Below, one piece after another: positions 37,375 to 46,389 of a stretch of 64,000 nt of DNA (position 1 is its first letter; every line of letters starts with the position of its first letter). Made by a program: the position numbers and the translations under genes. Origin of the DNA: Bog-756 sp963710495 (GTDB lineage Bacteria > Actinomycetota > Acidimicrobiia > Acidimicrobiales > RAAP-2); the NCBI GenBank assembly GCA_963710495.1, contig CAVQAI010000009.1, positions 434,001 to 498,000 of the forward strand. Reading direction: 5' to 3'. The notes under the pieces were generated by a model. That model was not told the origin of the DNA, did not search any database, and worked only from the letters and a program-made list of their open reading frames with translations.

Positions 37375-38275
37375 GCGCGCCGGATCGGTGCGAACCAGGG
37401 TGGACGGTCGGGAGCTGACCATCTCCAACCTCGACAAGGTCCTCTACCCCGCCGCCGGCTTCACCAAGGGCGAGATGATCGACTACTACGCCCGCATCGC
37501 CCCGGTGATGCTGTCGCACGTGCGGGACCGTCCGCTCACCATGAAGCGGTATCCCGACGGCGTGGAGGGACCGTCGTTCTTCGAGAAGCACCGGCCGGTG
37601 CACGCGCCCGAATGGGTGCACAGCGTGGCGGTTCCGTCCAGCGAGGAGGGCGGCACCATCGACTACTGCGTCCTGTGCGACGTGCCTTCCGTGGTCTGGG
37701 CGGCCAATCTGGCAACCATCGAGCTCCACGTTCCGCTCTGGCGGGTCGGAACCCGGCGGTCCCTTCCGGCGCCCCCTGACCTCATGGTGTTCGATCTCGA
37801 TCCCGGGGAGGGCACCGGCATCGTGGAGTGCTGCCGGGTGGCGTCGCTGATCGTCGCCGCGCTCGGTCCGGACGCGACCTGCGTGGCGAAGACCAGTGGA
37901 TCCAAGGGGCTCCAGCTCTACCGTCCTCTCGACGGGACGATGTCCTGGGACGAGCTGCGGGACGCCGCCTACCGGGTGGCGGGCGGGATCGAGGAGCAGC
38001 GTCCCGATCTGGTGGTGTCCAACATGCGGAAGTCCCTGCGGCGGGGCAAGGTGCTCATCGACTGGAGCCAGAACCACCCGGCCAAGACCACCATCGCCGC
38101 CTACTCGCTGCGGGCGCGACCCGAGCCTCTGGCGTCGACGCCCGTCACGTGGGAGGAGGTCGAAGCCTGTGCGGATGCCGAGGACCCTGATCGGCTCCGT
38201 TTCACCGCCCGGGACGTGCTCGACCGGGTGGACCGGCTGGGCGACCTCTTCGCCCCGGTCGGAGACGGGGGCTAA
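37364..38275 (+). CDS. LigD polymerase/primase domain protein
   Basis: A 303-residue archaeo-eukaryotic primase-type polymerase (LigD_Pol) that fills gaps and adds ribonucleotides in end joining. Motif I DLMVFDLDPGEGTG carries the two catalytic Asp, motif II is KTSGSKGLQLYRPL with SGSKGLH-like phosphate binding, and motif III Asp is in KVLIDWSQNHPAKTT. ATG 37364 lies inside the ligase gene, overlapping by 11 bases, so both are co-expressed as separate chains instead of one LigD polypeptide. Confidence 0.93.
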   Translation: MSPERAGSVRTRVDGRELTISNLDKVLYPAAGFTKGEMIDYYARIAPVMLSHVRDRPLTMKRYPDGVEGPSFFEKHRPVHAPEWVHSVAVPSSEEGGTIDYCVLCDVPSVVWAANLATIELHVPLWRVGTRRSLPAPPDLMVFDLDPGEGTGIVECCRVASLIVAALGPDATCVAKTSGSKGLQLYRPLDGTMSWDELRDAAYRVAGGIEEQRPDLVVSNMRKSLRRGKVLIDWSQNHPAKTTIAAYSLRARPEPLASTPVTWEEVEACADAEDPDRLRFTARDVLDRVDRLGDLFAPVGDGG

Positions 38276-38375
38276 TGGGGATCGACCAGTTCGACCCTTG
38301 AGCGGGTGAGGCTGGTCACCGAGCCGCCAACAGGTGAGCACTGACTGTGGCCGGGCCTTGAGTCCTGCGTCTAGA

Positions 38376-38506
38376 TCGTGCCCCTGTTGGTCGGTGAGGT
38401 CTCCTCGGACGGCTGGTGGGATGTCGTGCCTCGAGCACTAATCCATTAGGAAGCTGCTGGAGTCCTCGGGCTCGTATGGAGTGACCGTCGATGGAGAGGA
38501 GCGAGG
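38376..38506 (+). ncRNA. Candidate bridge RNA region of the IS110 element
   Basis: IS110-group elements transcribe a structured guide (bridge) RNA from the non-coding 5' end. This 131-base stretch, together with CCAACAG at about 38328 facing CTGTTGG at about 38384, is the only place for it. I could not model the two guide loops, so the assignment rests on position and family knowledge. Confidence 0.25.
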
Positions 38507-39733
38507 GTGATGGTCTTTGTTGGAGTGGACTGGGCGGAAGCCCACCACGATGTGTTCGTCCAGGATGAGGACGGCAAGCGTCTGGCCGGTGGCCGGCTGC
38601 CCGAAGGGGTGGAGGGCATCGCCCGGTTCCACGAGATGGTGGGCAACCACGCCGAAGAGCCCGTCGAGGTGGTGATCGGGATCGAGACCGACCGGGGCTT
38701 GTTCGTGGACGCGCTGGTGGCCACCGGCTACCAGGTGTTTGCGGTGAACCCGATGTCGACCTCCCGCTATCGGGACCGGCACTCGAGTTCAGGGGCCAAG
38801 TCCGACCCCGGGGACGCCAAGGTGCTGGCCGACATGGTCCGGACCGACCGGCACAACCACCGTCCGGTGGCCGGGGACAGCGAACTGGCCGAGGCCATCA
38901 AGGTTCTGGCCAGGGCCCACCAGACCATGATCTGGTCGCGGACTCGCCAGACCAACTTCCTGCGCTCCAGCCTGCGGGAGTTCTATCCGGCGGCTCTGGT
39001 CGCCTTCGACGACCTGACCAGCGGTGACGCCCTCGAGGTGCTGAAGCTGGCCCCCACGCCGACACTCGGGGCCGGTCTGTCCCGGTCCAAGATCGCTGCC
39101 GCCTTGCGACGCGGTGGTCGCCAGCGCCGGGTGGATCAACGGGCCGGGGAGATCCAACAGGTCCTGCGGGCACCGCAACTGCAGGGCTCGGCCTTGGTGG
39201 CCACGGCCATGGGATCGTCCGTCTCGGCCACGGTGGCGGTGATCGCCACCATGAATGCCCAAGTTGCCGAGCTCGCTCAGGAGCTCGAAGTCCATTTTGA
39301 GCAACACCCGGATGCCGAGGTGGTCCGATCCCTGCCAGGACTAGGGACCATCCTCAGCGCCCGGGTGCTCGGCGAATTCGGCGATGAGCCGAACCGGTAC
39401 GCCACCGCCAAGTGTCGCAAAAACTACGCCGGCACGTCGCCCATCACCCGGGCCTCAGGCACCAGACGGTTCGTTCTCGCCCGCTACGCCCGCAACATGC
39501 GCCTGGCCGATGCCCTCTACCTCTGGGCCTTCGCATCCCTTACCGCCTCACCAGGGGCTCGGGCCTTCTACGACTACCGCAGGGCTGCAGGAGACAGCCA
39601 CCACGCGGCGCTGCGACACGTCGGCAATCGGCTTGTCGGCATCCTTCACGGCTGCCTCGTCAGCCACACCAACTACGACGAAGGCACTGCCTGGGGTCAC
39701 CGAGCAGCACTTGAGCTCACCCGGGCCGCTTGA
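38507..39733 (+). CDS. IS110-family transposase (DEDD recombinase)
   Basis: A 408-residue recombinase. The N-terminal RuvC-like DEDD domain starts VFVGVDWAEAHHDVFVQDE and includes IGIETDRGLFVDAL and SGAKSDPGDAKVLADMVR. The C-terminal Tnp domain has LPGLGTILSARVLGEFGD and the catalytic Ser region NYAGTSPITRASG. It appears full length and intact, so the element may be active. GTG 38507 and ATG 38510 are adjacent; a GGAGAGGAGCGAGGG ribosome site precedes them. Confidence 0.93.
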   Translation: MMVFVGVDWAEAHHDVFVQDEDGKRLAGGRLPEGVEGIARFHEMVGNHAEEPVEVVIGIETDRGLFVDALVATGYQVFAVNPMSTSRYRDRHSSSGAKSDPGDAKVLADMVRTDRHNHRPVAGDSELAEAIKVLARAHQTMIWSRTRQTNFLRSSLREFYPAALVAFDDLTSGDALEVLKLAPTPTLGAGLSRSKIAAALRRGGRQRRVDQRAGEIQQVLRAPQLQGSALVATAMGSSVSATVAVIATMNAQVAELAQELEVHFEQHPDAEVVRSLPGLGTILSARVLGEFGDEPNRYATAKCRKNYAGTSPITRASGTRRFVLARYARNMRLADALYLWAFASLTASPGARAFYDYRRAAGDSHHAALRHVGNRLVGILHGCLVSHTNYDEGTAWGHRAALELTRAA

Positions 39734-39754
39734 CAAGTTAGAGGCGTGGGATAT

Positions 39755-40129
39755 CTAGACGTAGCGCTCGGCCGGGAGGCCCCCGATGCCGAGTGACCCA
39801 CCGACGCCGTTCCCGGCCGGTCCTGCGCCTGCCCCGGCCTCGGTCTCGAGCACCGGATCGGTGGTGAAGAGATAGGTCCGGAGATGCCGATCCAGGACCG
39901 GATCGTGACGGCGCAGCCACTCCAGCGTCATGGCGGCATGCTCCTTCTCCTCGTCCCGGTTGTGGGCCAGAATGCCGGCCAGCTCAATGTCGGTTGCGGC
40001 ATCCACCCGCTGGTCGTACCAGTCGACGGCTTCGAGCTCTTCCTGGATCGACGTGATCGCCCGGTGCCGGTCGATGGTCTCGGGTGCCAGGCTGGCTTCG
40101 GGCTCGTGCAATCCGGCACTCTGAGCCAT
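39755..40129 (-). CDS. Encapsulated ferritin (EncFtn) cargo protein
   Basis: A 124-residue ferritin-like protein that oxidises Fe(II) inside an encapsulin nanocompartment. The EncFtn core is unmistakable: RHRAITSIQEELEAVDWYDQ, then ILAHNRDEEKEHAAMTLEWL, giving the Glu/Glu/His ferroxidase ligands shared between subunits. After a Gly/Ala linker the tail GGSLGIGGLPAERYV carries the shell-targeting peptide. GGAGG lies seven bases before ATG 40129. Encapsulin shell genes normally follow EncFtn, but here the IS110 element starts at the stop codon and LigD lies beyond; no shell gene is in the window. Confidence 0.93.
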   Translation of the reverse strand: MAQSAGLHEPEASLAPETIDRHRAITSIQEELEAVDWYDQRVDAATDIELAGILAHNRDEEKEHAAMTLEWLRRHDPVLDRHLRTYLFTTDPVLETEAGAGAGPAGNGVGGSLGIGGLPAERYV

Positions 40130-40257
40130 GGGTCAACCTCCAGGAGATGCTCGTCAGGCTCACCGGCCTTCGGCGCGCCCAACCGGCAGCGTAGTGTCGG
40201 ATGTCGCCTCGGCCCGGCGGTGGGGTGGGTCCACCCGGGGCATGAGCCAGAACCCGG

Positions 40258-40876
40258 TCAGCCGACGCCGGACGGTCGGAACTGGACGCTGATGCGGGGC
40301 TCGACGACCCGTGCGGTCTTCGGCACCGAGTGCTCCCACGTACGCTGGCAGCTGCCTCCCATGACCAGCAGGTCACCGGCTCCGAGGGTGTAGCCGACGG
40401 CGGGGCCGCCGCCCTTTGGACGGAGCAGGAACCGCCGCCGGCCGCCCAGGGAGACGACGGCCACGACCGTGTCCTCGACCGCACCCCGCCCGATCCGGTC
40501 GCCGTGCCAGGCCACGCTGTCGCCGCCGGCGCGGTAGAGACAGCACCCCACCGTTCGGAACGGGTCGGCTTGGCCGTAGTGGGCGTTGAGCGCGGTCATG
40601 GCCCGGTCGAGCAGGGGGTCGGGCAGCGGCGAGCCGTCGTCGAAGAACGACACGAGACGGGGGACGTCCACCTTCCTCCCGTACATGACACGCTGGTCGG
40701 CCTTCCATGGGACGTTCCCGAGGAGCCGATCGAACAGCTCGCCGGACCCGGCCACCCACTCGACGGCGCAACTCGATCCAAGCCCCGTCGCCGAGGTCGG
40801 TCCGTTCCACCCAGCCGGGGAGGGGGCCCAGGCCGACTTCCCCGGCCTCGAACAATGAAGGCTGCCGCGAACGCAT
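40258..40876 (-). CDS. AlkB-like 2OG-Fe(II) oxygenase (frame break)
   Basis: Likely repairs alkylated bases by oxidative demethylation. It starts MRSRQPSLFEAGEVGLGPL, and after a break near 40762 continues VPWKADQRVMYGRKVDVPR. The iron site is H-x-D in DSVAWHGDRIG and the distal His in RTWEHSVPKT; the 2-oxoglutarate Arg residues lie in VEPRISVQFRPSG. Length 619 is one over a multiple of three, so one extra base near GAGTTGCGCCGTCGAG accounts for the break; corrected length is 205 residues, normal for ALKBH2/3-like proteins. An indel error is the likely reason. Confidence 0.78.
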
Positions 40877-41038
40877 GGCCTGGTCGAGTGTAGACGAACA
40901 GGTGTTCGTCCCGATCGGCCGGGCATCCCGTTTCGCGGCCGGGTTCCGGTTGAGGGCCGGGTCGGCGGGGTACGTAACTCCTTGTGGGAGCGCTGCGACA
41001 GCCGGTGATCGGGAGCGCCACGACGGGGCGGTAGATCG

Positions 41039-41434
41039 GTGGTCACCTGGGAACTGGCGCTCGAGCCTGCCGTCCAATCGGTCCAACAGAGTCGAGAGCT
41101 GGTACGACGCGTGCTGCGGGGGCTGGATTCCGATCACGTCGAGACGGCCGCCGTCATGACCGACGAACTGGTGACCAATGCGGTCACCCACGGCCGGCCG
41201 CCCATCGTGCTCGCCATCCACCTGGATCGAAGATCGGTCAGTGTGGTGGTCAGCGACCAAGGTCCGGGCGTGCCCACGCTCCAACCGGTGGTTCGCCTGG
41301 CCGAGCGGGGGCGCGGCCTGATGATCGTCGATGTCCTGTCGGACGAATGGGGCGTCGATCCGTTGCCGGCCGGCAAGCGGGTGTGGTTCAAGATGGCCGC
41401 AGCCGAGGCAAAGGCCCTACGGCCGACGCCCTGA
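41039..41434 (+). CDS. RsbW-like ATP-binding regulator
   Basis: A 131-residue GHKL ATPase domain with intact motifs: N-box MTDELVTNAVTHG, G1 box VSDQGPGVP and G2 box RGRGLMIVDVLSDEWGV. It probably acts as a serine kinase on a STAS protein or as an anti-sigma factor. It has no sigma or STAS gene next to it. With the degenerate RsbW-like protein at 35028, it could supply kinase activity to the same pathway, which is a guess. Starts at GTG 41039. Confidence 0.85.
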   Translation: MVTWELALEPAVQSVQQSRELVRRVLRGLDSDHVETAAVMTDELVTNAVTHGRPPIVLAIHLDRRSVSVVVSDQGPGVPTLQPVVRLAERGRGLMIVDVLSDEWGVDPLPAGKRVWFKMAAAEAKALRPTP

Positions 41435-41484
41435 GGCCTGGCCTACGCCCGGAGTCCCGGGCCCTTCCCGATCGCTGATCTCGC

Positions 41485-41655
41485 TCACGGTCCTGGTGCC
41501 CGGTCGTCCTCACCCCGTCCGGCGGGGAGGGCCCGGTGACCGCGGCGATGATCCCGGCCCGACCAGAAGGACAGCGGATCACTGGCCGGGAACGACTCCT
41601 CCAGTGCCTCGTCGAGGAGCTCCTCGCTCACTGGGGTCTCACCCGGCTGGTCCAT
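41485..41655 (-). CDS. Small 'EESFPASDP' protein
   Basis: A 56-residue acidic protein with the short conserved pattern LLDEALEESFPASDPLSFW, seen in many small bacterial proteins of unknown function. AAGGAG five bases before ATG 41655 supports the start. The basic tail after SFWSGRD is unlike the usual ending. It stands in the gap between the RsbW-like gene and the S component; the 217 bp between 41656 and 41872 show nothing else. Confidence 0.6.
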   Translation of the reverse strand: MDQPGETPVSEELLDEALEESFPASDPLSFWSGRDHRRGHRALPAGRGEDDRAPGP

Positions 41656-41872
41656 GGGGGCTCCTTCCGCGACACGGCCCGCCACGCCATCCATCGAACT
41701 ACCCCGACCAGGTGGAGGCAAACGGAACGACCGAGACGGCGCAACCGGGCGCGACGAGCAGGGGCGGGATCGTCGTTCGGTCGCCCAGCCAAGCTGTGCG
41801 GCGCGTCCCTCGTCGTCTTCGACCTCGACGGGGTGATCGGAGTCGAGCCGTGCCCGCGCCTCGCCGCCTGGC

Positions 41873-42679
41873 TCAGTAGCTGACCGAGGCGTCGAAGGCG
41901 GCCCGCCGGGAGGCGCGGCGCAGGGCCCCGAGGACCGGCCGTCCGAGCAGCAGGACGAGGACGGCGTTGGTGACCGCCCGGGTGATGTCAAAACCCAGCG
42001 AGGTGGTCAGGTCGAAGAGGATGAAGCTGTGCAGGTTGTGCCAGCCGCCGGCCCCGGGCTGGAAGGAGAAGCTCGAGGTCGTCCCGGCTCCGAAGGGCCA
42101 GAACCAGAGATTGAGGAGTGTGCCGTAAGCGATGGCGGCCACCGCGGCATAGGCGGCCAGCATGGCCAGCTCCGCCCGCCCCTTGGCCGGAGGGAGGCAT
42201 CCGGCACCGAACCCCATCCAGGCCGCTCCGAACATCTGAAAGGGCAGCCAGGGACCGATGCCCCCGGTGATCAGGGCCGAGGCGGCGATGGTGACGGCAC
42301 CGAGCACGAAGCCGAAGCCACGGCCGAGGACCCGGCCCGCCGGGATGAGCAGGAAGAAGACGGGCTCGAAGCCGGCGAGCCCGGGGCTCGGGATGCGGAG
42401 GGCGGCGCCACAGGCGGCGAGGATGCCGAGCAGGGCGATGGCCTTGGCGTCGAAGGCGCCCTCGGCCAGCTCGCCGAGCACCACGGCCAGGAGGAGGGGC
42501 AGCACGGCCACGAACAGCCACGGGGCATCGGCGGAATGGGCCAGGTTGGCGTTCGAGTGGCCGTGGATCAGGAGCGGCCAGCAGAACCCGACGACGCCCA
42601 CCGCCGAGGTGACGGCCACCAGCACCGACGCCCGTCTCCCGAATCGGACGACCGCGGTCGACCCCGAAGGCCTAGCCAT
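41873..42679 (-). CDS. ECF transporter S component, predicted corrinoid-specific
   Basis: A 268-residue membrane protein with about seven spans that should bind the vitamin for the ECF importer. It has the S-component style: GELAEGAFDAKAIALLGILA, GFEPVFFLLIPAGRVLG and ITGGIGPWLPFQMFGAAWMG. ATG 42679 overlaps the stop of the ATPase gene by eight bases. Substrate cannot be read from the protein, but the operon is under a cobalamin riboswitch and carries transcobalamin-like proteins, so cobalamin or a precursor such as cobinamide is the best guess. It is the last gene of the operon. Confidence 0.8.
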   Translation of the reverse strand: MARPSGSTAVVRFGRRASVLVAVTSAVGVVGFCWPLLIHGHSNANLAHSADAPWLFVAVLPLLLAVVLGELAEGAFDAKAIALLGILAACGAALRIPSPGLAGFEPVFFLLIPAGRVLGRGFGFVLGAVTIAASALITGGIGPWLPFQMFGAAWMGFGAGCLPPAKGRAELAMLAAYAAVAAIAYGTLLNLWFWPFGAGTTSSFSFQPGAGGWHNLHSFILFDLTTSLGFDITRAVTNAVLVLLLGRPVLGALRRASRRAAFDASVSY

Positions 42680-45445
42680 GATCGGCCCTCCCCAGGGCGC
42701 CGACCACCTCTTCCACCGTGAGCCAGGGTTCGGGGGCCAGGATCTTCGCCACCTGGGGCGCGAACACGGGCGAATGGCACACCACGTCCCGGGCCCGGCC
42801 GTCGGCCACCACCTCGCCTTCGGCCAGCACCACCGCCCGGCCGGCCACTTTGGCTACCAGTTCCACGTCGTGGGTGGCCATCACCACACAGGCCCCCTCG
42901 GCCGCCAACCGGCGGACGATGGCCACCAGTCGCTCCTTGCCCGGGTAGTCGAGGCCGCGGGTGGGCTCGTCCAGCAGGATGAGACGAGGGCGGGGCGCCA
43001 GCACCACGGCCAGGGCGAGGGCCAGGCGCTGGCCCTCCGAGAGGTCGCGCGGATGCCGCTCCGGGTCGAGGCCTCCCACGATGCCCTCCAGGGCAGCCGC
43101 CGTCTCGCCCGGCTCGAGGCCCGTCTCCCGGTCGGCGGCGCGGCACTCCTCGCCCACCGATTCCCCGTACAGGAGGAGGCCGGGCTCCTGGGGCACCAGG
43201 CCGACCATCCGGATGAGCCGCCGGGCCGGCACGTCGGTCGGTGGCTGGGCCATGACCCGAACCTGCCCGCGGGTCGGCTGCCGGAGACCGGCCAGCTGGC
43301 CCAACAATGTCGATTTGCCCGAGCCGTTCCGACCCATCACGGCCACGATCTCGCCGGCCGCCAACGACAGGCTCACCCCCCGCAACGCCGCCACCTCACC
43401 GAACGTCACCGCCAGGCGCTCGACCTCGGCCACCGCCACCGGTGGCCCGCCGGCCGCCGGGGTGAGCGAGTGTGGCGCCGCTCGAAGCCGCCGGATCAGG
43501 GGGCCGGCCAGCCGGCGGGCGTCGCGGACCGACAACGGCAGCGGGCTCCAGCCGGCAGCCCGGCCGAGCTCGACGATGGGGGGCGCCACCGGCGCCCCCT
43601 TCATGACCTCGGCGGTCGGCCCGACGACCAGCGGGTCCCCGCCGCCCGGCACCAGTGCCACCCGGTCGGCGAACGGGACGACCCGCTCGAGGCGGTGCTC
43701 GGCCAGCACGACGGTGATGCCGAGGTCGTGGACCAGGCGGGTCAGCGAGGCCAGGACCTCTTCGGCGGCGGCCGGGTCGAGCGCCGAGGTCGGCTCGTCC
43801 AGGACCAAGACGCGGGGGAGGCACAGAGCACCGCCCCGATGGCGACCCGCTGTTGCTGGCCGCCGGACAGGGCGGACAACGGTCGTTCCCTCACGTCGTG
43901 CAACCCGAGCAGGTCGAGCGTGTCCTCCACGCGCCGGCGCATGGCGCTCGGGGCGATCCCGAGGTTCTCCATGGTGTAGGCCAGCTCGTCCTCGACCGTG
44001 TCGGTGACGAAGCTGGCGGCCGGATCCTGGCCCACCAGGCCGACGACATCGGCCAACTCGCGAGGCGGGAACTCCCGGGTCGAGCGTCCGGCGACCCGCA
44101 CCTCGCCCGAAGCGTGCCCGCCGGTGAAGTGGGGCACCAAGCCGTTGATGGCCCGGAGCAGTGTCGTCTTGCCCGCCCCCGTCGGCCCGATCACCAGGCA
44201 CAGTTCGCCCTCCTCGATGGTCAGGTCGACCTTGCGCAGGGTCGGCGTCGGCGCCCCGGCATACGAGAAGCTGAAGCCGGCAAAGCGGATCACGCCAGGC
44301 TCTCCTCGGCCCGCGGCCGCCCGGACAATGGCGCCGGGGCCGGTCCGCCCGACGGCCGTGGGCCGCTCCACCGGAGCGGACAGGGCCGGCACCAGCCCGC
44401 AGAGGATCCCGACCGTCGGCAGGACCGGGAGGGTCGGGAGGTGGAGCGGGTACACGGGCATCTGGAGCCCGGCCGTCCCCAGCGCCGTGGCCACGATGAG
44501 GCTCGTCAGCGTCACCGCCCCTGACGCCACGACCGCCCATTCGGCCGCGGCCCACAGATCCGGGCGATAGCGAGTCCGATTGCTCCGCCGTCCGCTGACC
44601 ACCATGCCCAGGCCGACGAGGGACGCTCCCGTGGCGATGAAGGGCAGACCGCCGGCCGGGAGCGAACCGGGGTCGAGGGCGCCATAGACGCCGGCCACGA
44701 TCAGCAACAGGCCCATGGCCGTGGATCCACCGGCCAGGCGCCGGGTCCGCACCGGGCGCGCCTGGCGGCGCCCGTACCCCCGTGCGTCCATCGACGAGGC
44801 GAGCTGCAACGAGCGGTCCAGCGCGCTCTCCAGTACGGGAATGGCCATGCCCCGGAGGCCGGCCACGCCGCGGGTGGGACGACCGCGCAGCCGCCGGGCG
44901 TCACGCACATCGGCGATGGCCATGACCAGCTCGGGCGCGAACGACAGCGACACGGTGACGGCCACCCCGGCCTCGTAGAGCACCGACGGGAGGCAGCGCA
45001 GCAGCCGGTAGGGGCTGGCCAGGGAGTTCGCCGCCCCGAAGCAGATCAGCACCACCGCCAAGCGGAGACCTTCGACCGCGGCCTGGATGACCCCCTCGGC
45101 GGTGACCTCACCGCCGATGCTGACCCCGGCGGCCCAGGCGGGCAGGGGCACCTGCGGCAAGGTGAAGAGCACGTGGCCGGGCAATCGGTCGCCGAAGACG
45201 ATCTCGAGCAGCACCCGGAGAACGATGACGACCAGGCCGAGGCGGACGAAGACGGCCAGCGACCGCGACCAGGGCGCGGAGGTCCGGCACACCGCCACCA
45301 CGAACGCCACCACCGCGGCCAGAAGGCCGAGCAACAAGGGGTTGGTGGTGCGGCTGGCTGCGCCGGCCAGGCAGCCGGCCCAGAGCCACCATGCCGCCGG
45401 GTGCAGCCCCCGACGTCGTGACGAGACGGGCCGGCGCCCGATCAT
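42672..45445 (-). CDS. ECF energising module: EcfT-EcfA-EcfA fusion (frame break)
   Basis: Drives vitamin import. The N-terminal 250 residues are EcfT: several helices and the coupling motif SSMDARGYGRRQARP. With no stop codon, the frame runs through more helices (about 100 residues) into the first ATPase: GPTGAGKTTLL, VGLVGQDPAASF, ALSGGQQQRVAIGAVL. One base is missing in the C5 run at 43814-43818; adding one C restores SPRVLVLDEPTSALDP. The second ATPase has GRNGSGKSTLLGQL, RDLSEGQRLALALAVV and LILLDEPTRGLD. The span of 2774 bases plus one is a multiple of three, giving 924 residues. ATG 45445 overlaps the DUF4430 gene stop as ATGA. Confidence 0.82.
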
Positions 45446-46389
45446 GGCATCCTCGGGCGCTTTCGCCACCGCCAGAAGGCGAGACCACCCAGCAGCAGCA
45501 CCAGGCCCGCGCCGATGACGGCCGGCAGCGCCGATGACCCCTCGGTCTCGGCCGCGGCGCGGCTGGCGGGCAACGACTCGGCGTGGGTGCCCGAGCCGGT
45601 CCGGGGGCGGGAGCGGCACCGTGGCTACCGGTGGCCGGCGCCGGCGACGCCGGCGACCCCGACGACCCCGGCAACGTCGTGCCGCTCTTCCCCTGGCTCG
45701 CCGGCGGGGCGGTCCCGGCCGAGCCGTTGGGCCCGGTGGCCCCAGCCGACCCCGGGGACGGTGCAGCCGGTACCGAACCACCCGGGGTGACGGCGGCGGA
45801 CCCCGTCGTGGGGCCGGCCCCGGCCGACGGCCCGGCCGGCGCGGTGGTGGAGGTCGCCGTCACCGCCGCCGCAGATGGCGGAGTAGTCGGGCGATGCCGC
45901 CGGCGGGGGGTCGGTCGGGTTGGCCTGGCCCGGGTTCTCGAAGCGCCATCCCTGCACGTCGCCCGGCTGCACGGCGGCGAAGGCCCCGGTGTTGGCATAC
46001 GCCCAGCGACCCGAACCGCCCTGCCAGTAGGACCAGTAGACGTACCCGCCGGGGACCGACTGGCCGCAGCCGCTGCCCGGGATGGCGTTGATCGAGCACA
46101 AGAGCTGGGAGGCGTTGTAGGTCGGGGCCTGCTCCTGTTCCTGGGCGGTGAAGGCGGCGAGGGCCTGGTAGCCGTTGGTGCCGCTCGGCACCTTGACGCA
46201 GCCCACGACGGGTGCCGCCCCCCCTCCGAAGTCCACGACGAAGGCCACCGCCACCGAGGTGTCCGCCGCCGCCGCCCGGGCCAGATCACCGAAGGGCAGC
46301 AAGGCGAAGGGCCCGCTCGAGGCGAGCACGGCCGAAGCGCTGCCGACCACGAGCGCGGCCGCCCGGAGGCGCCACGCCGGCCGTGTCAC
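45442..46389 (-). CDS. DUF4430 (transcobalamin C-terminal-like) membrane-anchored protein (two frame changes)
   Basis: Exported protein with a signal peptide (LVVGSASAVLASSGPFALLP) and a DUF4430 domain: VAVAFVVDFGGG, YNASQLLCSINAIPGSGCG and YVYWSYWQGGSGRWAYANTG followed by VQPGDVQGWRF. This domain matches the beta domain of transcobalamin and intrinsic factor, which caps cobalamin. A Thr/Ala/Pro/Gly linker and a C-terminal helix, LPAVIGAGLVLLLGGLAFW with RWRKR, anchor it. The frame shifts by one near 45862-45875 and back near 45600-45607 (a G5 run), so total length stays a multiple of three. GTG 46389 overlaps the upstream stop. Likely hands corrinoid to the ECF importer. Confidence 0.75.

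Larger units (their letters stand above)
38370..39759 (+). mobile_element. IS110-family insertion sequence
   Basis: One transposase gene with a 5' non-coding segment of at least 130 bp and a very short 3' segment, as in the IS110 (not IS1111) group. TCTAGA occurs at both proposed ends (38370-38375 and 39754-39759), with matching flanks in inverted form (GTCTAGAT and ATCTAGAC). IS110 elements have no terminal inverted repeats and carry a short core at each junction, so these are only candidate edges. The right edge falls on the stop codon of the encapsulated ferritin gene. Confidence 0.55.

Noticed and set aside
43814..43818. Programmed frameshift in the ECF ATPase
   Set aside because: No slippery site with a downstream stem or internal Shine-Dalgarno was seen; a missing C in a C-run is simpler.
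42258..43979. Long open frame of 573 codons on the plus strand
   Set aside because: It lies antisense to the ECF ATPases, has no domain, and follows from high GC content.
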